Origin: Hypomesus transpacificus
Lineage: Eukaryota; Chordata; Actinopteri; Osmeriformes; Osmeridae
Reading direction: 5' to 3'
DNA length: 64,000 bases
NCBI RefSeq assembly: GCF_021917145.1
Contig: NW_025813796.1
Span: forward strand, 744,001-808,000
In this document: positions 1 to 11,257 of the stretch, piece after piece
Layout of the letters: each line of letters begins with the position of its first letter
How positions within the stretch are numbered: the first letter of the stretch is position 1
The notes under the pieces: model-generated
Databases searched by the model: none
Told to the model about the DNA's origin: nothing
What the model saw: the letters and a program-made list of their open reading frames with translations, nothing else
Position numbers and translations under genes: made by a program

Positions 1-3000
1 GAAGATCAAGACGGCTCTGATAGAGAACGCCATCTACTACGGCACCTACCTGCTCATCTTCGGCTCGCTGCTCATCTACGTGGCCATCCACCCCGAGTGG
101 CGTCTCTCCTGGTGAGCGCTTCACGCGGCACGGCCAACCTAAGGGCCTGCTTTAGCATCGCACGTGTTCCCCAGAGGGTCTTCGAAAAGAGTAAAGAGGC
201 GGATTATGAACGTGACCCGTTTCCCTTTAAATCCCCTTCTGACCGCCACGAATAGCTTTGACGAGAGCTGAATCTTTGTTTTTTGCCCCCTCCGGCCCTG
301 TCTGTCTGTCTGTCCCCCGCTCCTGCTCAGGTATGAGCTGCAGACGATCGGCATCACGGCGGCCAACACCTGGGGCCTCTTCCTGCTGGTGCTGTTGCTG
401 GGCTACGGCCTGGTGGAGATCCCGCGCTCCTACTGGAACGCGTCGCGGCGGGGGCACCTGCTCATCAAGACCTACTTCAAGGCGGCCAAGCTGATGACGG
501 AGAAGGCCGACGCGGAGGAGAACCTGGAGGACGTCATGGAGGTGAGATGGAGTTTTTGGGAATCGCTAGTGGGCTCTTCGGGGCGCTGCTTCGAGGGCTT
601 TGCTTTATTCTTTAACATAGAGGAGATGTGACTGAGAGGCCCTGAATTCCATTCGATGACAGTAAATGGTATCGATTGGTTGATACACCCAGACAAACAT
701 CCTCCCATCTCAACTCATTTGTCGGCTGTATCTCCACCCTAGGAAGTGAGGAAGCTCAGTGAAGCCATCAAGTACAACCACCCACTGAGGGAGTGCATCG
801 ACACCATCCTTAAGAAGGTGAGCGAGTGTTCCACACACAAAACCACGAGTCGAAGGCGGACTCTGCCGTCCCTCCGTTTTTGCTCGAAATGATCTCAAGT
901 CGGTGGAACCTAACTGAGAGTGTGCTCCGCACCAGTGTCCGTTGGACTACCAGGAGAAGATGGGCAGGAACATGGACGACTACGAGGACTTTGATGACAA
1001 ACAGAACACCTATCCCAGCGAGAAGAGCCTGGTGAAGCTGCACAAACAGGTGGGATGTCGATGACTGCTTAGGTCCGTGTCCAATAAAAAACAAAACACT
1101 GGGGCCCTGACTAAAGAGAAATGGAACTTTGTGTTTATGCGTGTTGGGGGCTGTCAGGTGATCTACGCAGTACAGAGGCACAACCGGACTCGCGTCCAGT
1201 GGCAGATCCTCCTGCAGCAGGCCGTCCACCTGGAGGACGTGGCCAAGAACGAGACCAGCACGGTCCACGTGTTCGTCCACAGCTTCCCCTCCCTTGAGCC
1301 CCCGGGGTGGTTCGGCCGATACCTGTACACCCCGACCGTAGGTCAGTCCTGTGTGGTACCGTCTCTTCCTCGAGTGTCCCCCCCCCCCCCCCCCCCCCCC
1401 CCCCCGGCTCAGGACTCATGTCTGTATAAATTTTCGTGTACTCTCCCTTTTGCGGTCTCTGAGTCTGCGTGTGTCTCCCTGCCCTCCCCAGAATGGTACT
1501 GGGAGTGCTTGCTGAAGCAGTGGTTCTACCGCCTGCTCTCCGTCACGCTGTCCCTGTTCTCGGTGGCCGTGGTGTGGTCCGAATGCACCTTCTTCAGCAC
1601 CCGGCCCGTCCTCTCCCTGTTCGCCGTCTTCATCCAGCTGGCCGAGAGAGAATACAACTACCTTTACATCGAGGTGAGGGCCCTGACGCGTCGAGGAGGA
1701 GTAGCCCCCCGGCACAAGGATCAACACGGGTGTCCCGTTTCCACGAGTCCCATCGCTCATGTCGTTGGACTACAATGCCCACGAGCCTCTTCTGTTGACC
1801 TGACGCTGTCGTTTTCTGTCCACTAGATGGCGTGCTTCATCACCATATTCTTCTTGTGCACGTGCGTGTATTCCACCGTGTTCCGCATCCGAGTGTTCAA
1901 CTACTACTACCTGGCGTCGCACCACCAGACTGACGCGTACAGCCTGCAGTTCAGTGGCATGTGAGTAGCCAGCTGGGAGCCAGGTTGGAGGTGGGGCCGG
2001 GCCGGGGGAGTGTCCCGTAGAGAAGAGAGACAAGGATGTTTAGTAGTCAGCGTATGATCCGAATCGTTGAGGGCTGTTGTTGTCATTCCGCAGGCTCTTC
2101 TGCCGCCTGACCCCTCCCCTGTGCCTGAACTTCCTGGGTCTGATCCACATGGACTCTGCCATCTCCCACCAGAAGAAGGAGCAGACGGCCTACACCTCCG
2201 TAAGCAACCTCGCTCGCTCGCCTGGCCTCGTCTCGCCGGTTCAAACCACACAGACACCCCGGCCAATCCCATCAAGCCTTTGCCGACAGACGTCGGTCGG
2301 TTTCCGTGGACTCGTCCACGCAGCGTGACCGCATGTTTGTGTCGTCCACAGATCATGGGCTCCATGCGCGTGCTCTCCTTCATCGCCAACGGCTTCTACA
2401 TCTACTACCCCATGCTGATATTGCTCCTCTGTATTGCCACCTACTTCAGGTGAGTGCTGCTTTTCTTTTGGGGGGGGGGGGGGGTCACTTGTCCAGGGAC
2501 GGAGTAGGTGCGAGCATGTTTGGGGATTGCATTGGGGGTTTCCTGACGAGAAACACGACTCAGTTGTACTTCCTGGATAGCGAGTCAGGTGACCTAATTT
2601 ACCAAACCTGGTAAACACAGTTTACCAGACTCAAACATGTGTTTGTTGCTGCCTCCCACCTAGCCTGGGGACCCGCTGCCTGAACCTCCTGGGGTTCCAA
2701 CAGTTTATGGGGGACAACGAACTGACCTCCGACCTCATCGACGAGGGCAAGGAGCTGATCCGAAGAGGTTTGATCTCTCCCCTCCCCCTTTTGATAACGC
2801 GAATAGTGAAATTTCAACGTTGACTGTCTATGGCCATGTTTTTAACGGCTGTCCTTTGTCCTCGACAGAGAAAAGAAAGCGGCAAAGGATCGAAGATGGA
2901 GAGAATCGCCGTAAAGTGAGCTCCTTGTTTCGCTTTTCCTCTTTGTGACGTGACAATCACAAAGAGTCGAGGTGATGGCCCGGTCGAATCCATCCGCTAG

Positions 3001-3952
3001 TACATCATGCGTGACCGTTGTGTGTGCGTGTGTGTCGTAGGAGTGGAAAGAGCGCTACGGTAACCAGAGGGAAGACCACGCAACTCGGAATAGGAGCAGC
3101 CACGCTGAAATGAAGGAAACCGGCACCTACTCCGACACCGTCGGCCCCAACACCAACAGGCGTGAGTGGAGATCCCGTAATCCCGATCACCCAACGTAAC
3201 CTTCAGGTTGTTGGCTGACGTTGTCACTCGAGCCGTCTCGCTGTTTGGTTTCGCAGAGGCCAAGTACACTCGAACGGGCGGCCGGCCCGAGAGAGACTGC
3301 ATCGAGCTCCTCCAGGACGCCGAGCCCTTAGACTTCAATGCGGAGACGCTCGCAGACGACCCTCTGGAGTCTGATACCAGGTAGGACGTCCTCCTCTCTG
3401 TTCCAGCCGTGCACTTCTGGTCCTCGGTCTTCCGGATGAAAGTGTCCGCCGAATGTATGCAATTTGAAATGTAGAAAACGCTTGCATCGCATCGGATGAC
3501 TTTAGCGCAGTGGTCCAAGCACTTGACTGCAAATCAAGAGATCTGAGGTTGGGGCGACTCACTGGGTGGAGTGCGTAGCATAGGCCCTACCCGGCGGCCG
3601 GGGTTCGATTCCAGCTCGGGCAGTTTCTGCATGACTTCCCTTCTCTATTCCATACATTTCCTGTCCCTCTGTAACTATCATTTGTCCAATAAAGCTATAC
3701 AAGACCAAATATATAGAAAAAAAGAGATTGCAGGTTCAAATCTTTCTCGTACGTTGCTTTGGATAAAACCGTAATGAAATATATATATATATATATATAC
3801 ACACTCACTCACACACTCACTCACACACAGGAGGTTTTGTGTTTTACTAAATAGTAATGTTCTGTACTGGTGTGCTCTGCTCTGTCAGACATGCAGGGGG
3901 CAGATACCTGTCCATGTCGTCATCTCAGAGCAAGATCTTCGACGACGTCTGA
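1..3952 (+). CDS. lmbrd2: LMBR1 domain-containing protein 2, 3' part of gene (14 exons)
   Basis: Multi-pass membrane protein of the LMBR1/LIMR family, linked in the literature to beta-adrenergic receptor signalling. The window starts inside the gene. Coding exons read 2-111, 331-541, 743-817, 936-1049, 1158-1341, 1492-1673, 1827-1960, 2094-2199, 2352-2449, 2664-2767, 2869-2915, 3041-3161, 3257-3380 and 3889-3952; all have GT-AG borders and keep frame, giving 557 residues against about 695 in human, so roughly 140 N-terminal residues lie upstream. Recognisable blocks are [75 protein letters not shown] and the end SKIFDDV. Hydrophobic segments fall in exons 1, 2, 6, 7 and 8-9, and a basic, charged tail follows (EKRKRQR). 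Identity is near certain; which teleost paralogue it is cannot be told. Confidence 0.96.
2555..2610 (+). repeat. 56-bp inverted repeat, arm 1 (lmbrd2 intron 9)
   Basis: The 56 bases here are the exact reverse complement of 5144-5199. The block begins ACGACTCAGTTG and ends ACCAAACCTG. It sits in the intron between the exons ending at 2449 and starting at 2664. Confidence 0.9.
3499..3776 (+). repeat. tRNA-Cys-like SINE split by a second SINE (nested insertion)
   Basis: This lies in the last lmbrd2 intron. The outer element has a box-A-like TTAGCGCAGTGG, a tRNA-Cys-like anticodon arm (GACTGCAAATC), then after the interruption GGTTCAAATC (box B) and a tail GCTTTGGATAAAA. The interruption, 3543-3721, has its own box B (GGGTTCGATTCC) and an A-rich 3' end, and is flanked by the 7-bp duplication AAGAGAT at 3536-3542 and 3722-3728. 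Removing the insert and one copy restores a continuous tRNA-Cys-like sequence. Confidence 0.8.
3779..3832 (+). repeat. AT then CA/CT microsatellite
   Basis: A run of alternating AT followed by CACTCACACACTCAC-type repeats lies in the last lmbrd2 intron, directly after the nested SINE. Confidence 0.8.
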
Positions 3953-6150
3953 GTACTGAGTATGGAGAGACGGGTCAAGGTCGGAGAAGCAGAAGCATAA
4001 ATGCACATCCATTTTGATCCTTTACGCACCCATTTTGCAAACACCGCAGGAAATCGATTTTTCTCACCCAAACTCTCTGAATGTAGAACGCCATCTGTGT
4101 TTCTGTAATTGTTGGCATGACACCTAACGTGAATCTCCTCTCCCGATCCTCTTCAGAAACCCGTTACAGTACCCATCACGTGGTCGTAGATACACATCCC
4201 CAGTTTGGATATTGCGGTTTGATCTTGTGCCAGAGCACTGTGTCATGAAGGGTACACATCTCCCATACATGTCCTCACCACTGTGGTCGTCGTCATCCTA
4301 GATTTTATGGACATGACTGGAAGGATGTTACGTCTCATGAAGGATCTTTATGGAGTCAAAAGTTGTGATGTATAGAGAAAGAGAGAGGATTTTTTTTCAT
4401 TTTATTCCCAGATGATCAGCTACTCTGCAGTTAAATTAATATATAGAAATGTTGGAAAGATATATGTTTGTTAGTATTAGATCCCATGTATGGTTTTGAT
4501 TGACAAGTTGTAGATTTGAAATGTGGAAGGACAGTTGCCTTGATCTGTATATGAAGCTGCTACCAAGTAATACTTCATATTTCGACCTGGATAATGTGGT
4601 TCATATGGACAGTTACACAGAAGCCAAATACAAACTTGAGTTGTCAAAGATTTGGATCCCAAGTTTTTCTGCACCTAACGCCAGAAAAGTTCTCTGCAGC
4701 AATTTCTGATACGGAAAGGATTTATAGCTAATTCTGAAAAGTAGTCAATCAATGGTGGATAGTTACTGTATCATCTATATTGTCTCAAAGGCCAGTAGTG
4801 AATCATTAGGTCAAGTAAAAAAAAAACAGAAGTTTTGCTGTTAAATCTTCTGTGTACATCTGCCATCTTGTTTAAAAGCTTCTTTCAGTTTGTTTTTCTG
4901 ACAGCTTCACCCTGTCAAAGCTTCAGAGAATTGATGGTGAACATTTCAAATCTGACTGTTGGGTTGCAATTGTGCCATTTTCGTTATCTGCCATAGTGTA
5001 TATATTTTTGACTGCTTAAACGAAAATGGCAAATGTGTGTCTCACCCAATGTAACCTTTATTTGTTTGCATGTCCTACTTCAAAAAAAGTGACCTTGAAA
5101 CGTGTTACATACAATATTTACATTGGTCGAAAGATCCTGCTGGCAGGTTTGGTAAATTAGGTCACCTGACTCGCTATCCAGGAAGTACAACTGAGTCGTA
5201 TGTCAAGATGGAGGACCTGGTAGACTTTGTACTTGAAAGATAAATAGAGGTTACGATGTATAACAAGGAGGTCTAAAATTCATAACTGTCGATGGCATGA
5301 TGCACGTTTTTTGAAAGCGGTGAAGAATGATCTAAAACGATCTAAACTGTAAATAATAATGTTCCTTTTTCTCCAGACTTGTTTCCATGTCTTCATCAAT
5401 CATGCACTGATGTGTATATATATTGTTTGATTTTTTTGGTATTACAGGTTTAATTAAGGTAGCTGAGATGTCAACACAATGTTATTTATTTTAATATATT
5501 TCACTTCAATGTTACTTTAACCATCTGTTGATCTTGACTGTTTAGACTGCCGATACCCAATTATACTTGTCAAATATGTCTCGTTTTGAATATGAAGTTG
5601 AGTATCATGAAATAAATCCTACTTTAGCACTACAAATCATTCATAACCTGCTGATGGATTTGACCATGTACCCATATTTCCTTTCCTGTACATGCATTAA
5701 GATGCTGGAATTGTTTTATTTAAACCTGGTGGTGGTTTGTGCATTACATTTTGTAAGTTGACGTAGACTAAACCAGTGTTGTGCAATTAAGATGTCATGA
5801 AACGATGTTTGTGAGCTTGATATGAAAATTACACTGAATCTAGATATGGGACTGATTTTGCTTTTCACTAAGCGTTGTTATTCAATGAGTATTATATGAA
5901 TCAATATTTAAACAGCCATGATTTCCATTAACATTGATACTAGACAATTCTGTATTCATGGTTGACATTTATTGAGGCAGCCCCTGTAATTTAAAGAGCC
6001 CCAATTTCATACATTGCAGACAATAGAGTAGGCCGTTATACTGAGATAGGTTTCACAAACAAATAATTGGCAGGCATCTTAGCAAGCCTACCAATTTTTT
6101 TATATTACTATCAAACTAGCAAGAAAAAAGACAGTTATCAGGAATGCTTC
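3953..6150 (+). other. lmbrd2 3' UTR and intergenic region
   Basis: AT-rich non-coding sequence follows the lmbrd2 stop. A candidate polyadenylation signal AATAAA is at 5611-5616, which would give a 3' UTR of about 1.7 kb. The stretch holds one arm (5144-5199) of a perfect 56-bp inverted repeat whose partner is in lmbrd2 intron 9. I see no other gene. From about 5950 on the sequence probably belongs to the 3' flank of the opposite-strand polyubiquitin gene, so the two genes converge. Confidence 0.6.
5144..5199 (-). repeat. 56-bp inverted repeat, arm 2 (lmbrd2 3' flank)
   Basis: Exact reverse complement of 2555-2610. It begins CAGGTTTGGTAAATTAGG and ends CTGAGTCGT on the plus strand. It lies about 1.2 kb after the lmbrd2 stop, before the candidate poly(A) signal at 5611. 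Confidence 0.9.
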
Positions 6151-6153
6151 AAC

Positions 6154-6159
6154 TTTATT
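6154..6159 (-). terminator. polyadenylation signal of polyubiquitin gene
   Basis: TTTATT on the plus strand reads AATAAA on the minus strand, about 115 bases after the polyubiquitin stop codon. Confidence 0.7.
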
Positions 6160-6271
6160 GATATTAAAGGAATGAAAGCTCGGGGGAAGTTGGAAGGAAT
6201 TGGGTATGGAATAATATGGGGAAAGGGTACTGGGGAGGGAAGAGGTGAGACATCGTTAAAAGCAGAGCTTC

Positions 6272-7675
<1,404 letters not shown>

Positions 7676-8315
7676 TTACCTCAAAACGCACAATTTAATT
7701 TGTAGGTGAACGCCGACTGGCATGTCAGGTATTATCTTAAACTCCTCCCAATTTGAACAAACCCGCTGACGTCGTCAGCTGGGTTTCGCCATTTTGTTTT
7801 ATTCCAGTGCTGGCGTTTACTAGATGGCAGATGTGGCAAATGTTCTTTCGATGTTGAACAATAATTTAGGAGGGGGGTTACAAAATAAAGGGTCACTTCC
7901 AATAGTCATTTCGTTAAGATTCAAAATCTTTACAGTAGAGCTGGTTTGTCATAAGCCCGCAAATTACCGAACTTAAGTCGCTAAATTAGCTAGCCTAACT
8001 ACTGCTAACGTTAACCATTTGTTTCCTTAATTAAACCAACGAATTAAACTGTTAGTTTGCCGTTTAACTAATGTGTCCCATTACAATTACTGAATAAAAT
8101 ATGCTTTAGGTCGAGATCAAGAAATTCATTCGGGTATTTATCGTACCTCAGTTCTATCCGTCAAGACTCCATAGCTACAGTACGCGCCTAGCAGCACACA
8201 TTCGAAGTGCCTAGGCTAAGTATATAGATTTACGTTATCGAAATTACATATGTCCAACGTCCACAACATTTGTTTCAGGCTTGTGTTCGTATTCAATGTT
8301 ACCTCAGATACTTAC

Positions 8316-8420
8316 AAGTAAATTCTCTCCGCCGGTTTCTTTTTCAATGGTGTTGCAGGCTTCTTCTGTCTTCAGTGAACGAGTCTGTTTTCGAACACAA
8401 AGGGCTGTGGTATATATACC
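8316..8420 (-). promoter_or_regulatory. ubc: Polyubiquitin promoter and non-coding exon 1
   Basis: On the minus strand a TATA box (GGTATATATACC) lies at 8409-8420. A strong donor (CTT|GTAAGTATCTG) at 8316/8315 would end a non-coding first exon of roughly 65 bases starting near 8380. The intron then runs to the acceptor at 7651. Two TTCnnGAA dyads, the core of a heat-shock element, lie upstream at 8591-8598 and 8747-8754; polyubiquitin genes are known to be stress-induced, so these fit but are unproven. Confidence 0.65.
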
Positions 8421-8563
8421 TCACTAGTTCATATCCCTCCGCTGTTACACCCATGTGGAACTATAAACTGCGGATTTCGATAGAAATTGAATTTGACCCA
8501 ATTTTTCAACATCAAAGACAGCAGTAAGGTATAAATAAAGAATAAAAATATATGGTTCAGCAT

Positions 8564-8569
8564 TTTATT
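8564..8569 (-). terminator. Candidate polyadenylation signal of the tpst gene
   Basis: The minus strand reads AATAAA here, about 420 bases after the tpst stop codon at 8989-8991 and only about 180 bases before the inferred polyubiquitin start site. Confidence 0.45.
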
Positions 8570-8988
8570 TGGCTTGTTTTGAGACAGTTGTTCAAGAACG
8601 GTGCCATACAGTTGCTCGGTTGGCGGAGGAAGACATATTTGGGAAAAAATGTGAGTCGGCGTTCTTTAGCAACAGAAAGCTTATTCATATGAAGTCATTT
8701 CTTATTGCGCACAATGCGCTGTCGACTCGACTATAAATCTAGCACCTTCTTGAAACCGATATCCTTCCATTGTATCCTTCTTTGTGGCAAAACTAATGTG
8801 GTATACTGATGCACCGTTCCTCAATGCCCATCTTTATCGAAAGATGCCTGTGCATTGTTGTAAGAGAGAATAGGTTAGATATACACATTTAGGTGCAGTT
8901 CGTAGTGTAGGGAGTCTACTAAACTACAAAACCAGTTTACTATAGATACGATTATAAAATATATTTGAGCAATTGTGGCTAAAAAACA

Positions 8989-9822
8989 TTATCTCTTAAA
9001 GCACGTTTCTGTAATACTCACCAAGGACTTTACTTTTAGATGTACAGGAGTCCTATAGTCCCCAAGGTGTACCTAATTAAAGTGGACATCAATAAGGCAC
9101 TGTGTTTATACGGGAGAAACTCCAAATCTATTTCTAAAGTGAGATTAAGATGACAAATATAGCATGGAATGTGTTCATACACATACCCTTTGTGTATTAT
9201 TAAGGACTTGGGGATCTGGATGTCCGTAGTTAGGGGGATTGGCCATCGGGTCATAGCCTAGCTTTCGAAGCATTGGTGCAATAGCCTCCATGTCTCTCTT
9301 TACATCAGGGGGTATGTAATCCACCCAGCGGGACAAGGCATCTAGGTTGACCGGCCTTATCACCTGATCTGTGGAGCGTTCCGTTCTGAAAAGCATTTCA
9401 CACGGCTCTTAAAGTGCATCCAGCATTTGGACACAATCTTCACCTGTCCTCCCTCTGTATTCCGTTCTGATGCGGGCCAACACACCGAGACAGCGAGGGT
9501 CCGCCTGGTTGTCCAATCGTGTCTTCGTGGTGAAGCACTGCCTCGTGCCACGGTTGGCCCAGGAAAGCCAGAACCTTCTTCAGTGTGGTGCGTGGCTGTA
9601 GTACCAGCTGCTCATACTTCACAGCCATGCACCGCTCACTACCCACCTACACACACACACACACACCCACACACATGAACATGTCAACAAAAATTAAGAT
9701 GTGTTAGGAATACAGGGGCTTTATTGGTCCATACCAACACACACACACACACACTCACACACACATGAACATGTCAACAAAAATAAAGATGTGTTAGGAA
9801 TACAGGGGCTTTATTGGTGCAT

Positions 9823-9853
<31 letters not shown>

Positions 9854-11257
9854 TACAACCTGTGTACACTGGGCCAGCATGCTGTTTGTGGTGCGGCTCC
9901 ACTTTTCCAGACAGTCCCTGTAACTGGAGAGGTCAAAGCCACCGATGGTCACGTGACGTGAGATCATGGAGTGCACGGAGGCTCTTCCGTCTCTCAGCAT
10001 CAGTAGAAATTTGGAGCTGCGGGGGAAAACAGAGACAAAGTGGGAGAGAAAGGAGGGCGTAGGTCAAAGAGAAGACGCGAGGACGCAGGGAAAAGGAACC
10101 AGAGAACAAGGGAGAAGGGATGTCGCTCTGTGTGTGTTTGTAAGGTGGGGGATGGAGAGAGATGAGGACAGCGTATGAGAAACTCAATCGATTCAGAGTC
10201 CCACGCATGCATTTCATCTGAAACAGCATAGGAATAAAGGGTTCCCCGCGGCTTAACTGGTTCACCCTTGCAAAGGGTCACTCGTGAAGAGAAGTTGATA
10301 AGTTATCTCTTGAGCAACCAGGATATTGAGCTTTGGCCTGGTCTCTGGAACCTTCTGAGGAACTCTTTCACATTGTAGTTTCCCCTCACATGCCCTGGGC
10401 CTGTCTTTTGCATTGGATGTGATGTGCGTGCGTGTACAACAATTAAAAGTGGGAAACATAAATCAAAAAGGGGTCTGGGATAGCTTACTTGGGGAAGATT
10501 TTGGCAAGGTACAGTGTACTCTTTAGACTGAATGGGTCTTTATTGCAAAGTAGTGGAGCTGGTTCTCCGTGTCCAGCTATGACCCCCAGCAGGAAGGCAG
10601 TGACCGCTCGGTCCAAGACCTCCACGCTGACCCCCATCTCTTCACGAGCCCATGTGTTCCTCTGAGAGAGCATTCTGGGTACCACCCGTGTTTCTTCCCC
10701 GCATCGCACCCCTGGGTGGGCATCCAGCATCACCCTAAACAAAAAGACCCAAATATTTGAAAAGAAAATGGATGGAAATGACCACAGGGGATGGAGGTAG
10801 CAGCAGAATGTTGGTCTTCCTTCCCCTTCTTCTCGCTTACCTCATCAGGGTGGTCCCAGAGCGAGGCACCCCGCCCACAAACACCAGTGAGGTGTTAGCC
10901 CCTACTCTCTGGCCGTGGACCACCACCTGGCAGATAAAACATCACCCATTTCCACTTTGCTCTATTCGCATTGCCTTTCAACACGCTTCCTTCCTCCAAT
11001 GTCCACTGAGTAGGAGGGTGTCATACAGTGTGTTGTGAAGTAGACACATGTGCTTGTCATGTAAAACGTTTTCAGACTGAGGTATTTGGAATTGTACCAA
11101 GGGGAACAACCAGTATCTTTGCTACTGTAGATAAATATACCGAGACGACAGGCTTTTCCAAGTGGCAGGGTAGAACCATGCGAAAGAACTGGGTCAGAAT
11201 GTGGAGTCCACACAGCGTCAGCAGGATCAGCAGCCACTGCCGTGGAGACACCCGCAT
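8989..11257 (-). CDS. tpst2: Protein-tyrosine sulfotransferase (TPST2-like)
   Basis: Golgi type II membrane enzyme that moves sulfate from PAPS to tyrosines of secreted proteins. Seven coding exons on the minus strand, 11257-11141, 10926-10841, 10734-10489, 10016-9860, 9646-9486, 9385-9187 and 9072-8989, keep frame and give 349 residues (human TPST1/2 are 370 and 377). Seen: a short cytoplasmic end, a membrane anchor ([18 protein letters not shown]), the 5'-phosphosulfate loop [12 protein letters not shown], the RCGEETRV segment with the catalytic Glu, [10 protein letters not shown], the 3'-phosphate motif [24 protein letters not shown] and ERSTDQVI. The stem between anchor and catalytic domain is shorter than in mammals. 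The last exon ([10 protein letters not shown]) resembles TPST2 GDYKTPANLK. A donor-like TTG|GTGAGT at 9022/9021 could splice to a further unseen exon. Neighbours sez6l and the crystallins support tpst2; a tpst1-like paralogue remains possible. Confidence 0.9.
9671..9850 (+). repeat. CA microsatellite with a duplicated roughly 95-bp unit
   Basis: Within a tpst intron, a block containing CATGAACATGTCAACAAAAA and ATACAGGGGCTTTATTGG occurs twice, near 9674-9735 and 9764-9820, each copy followed by CA repeats. Confidence 0.8.
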
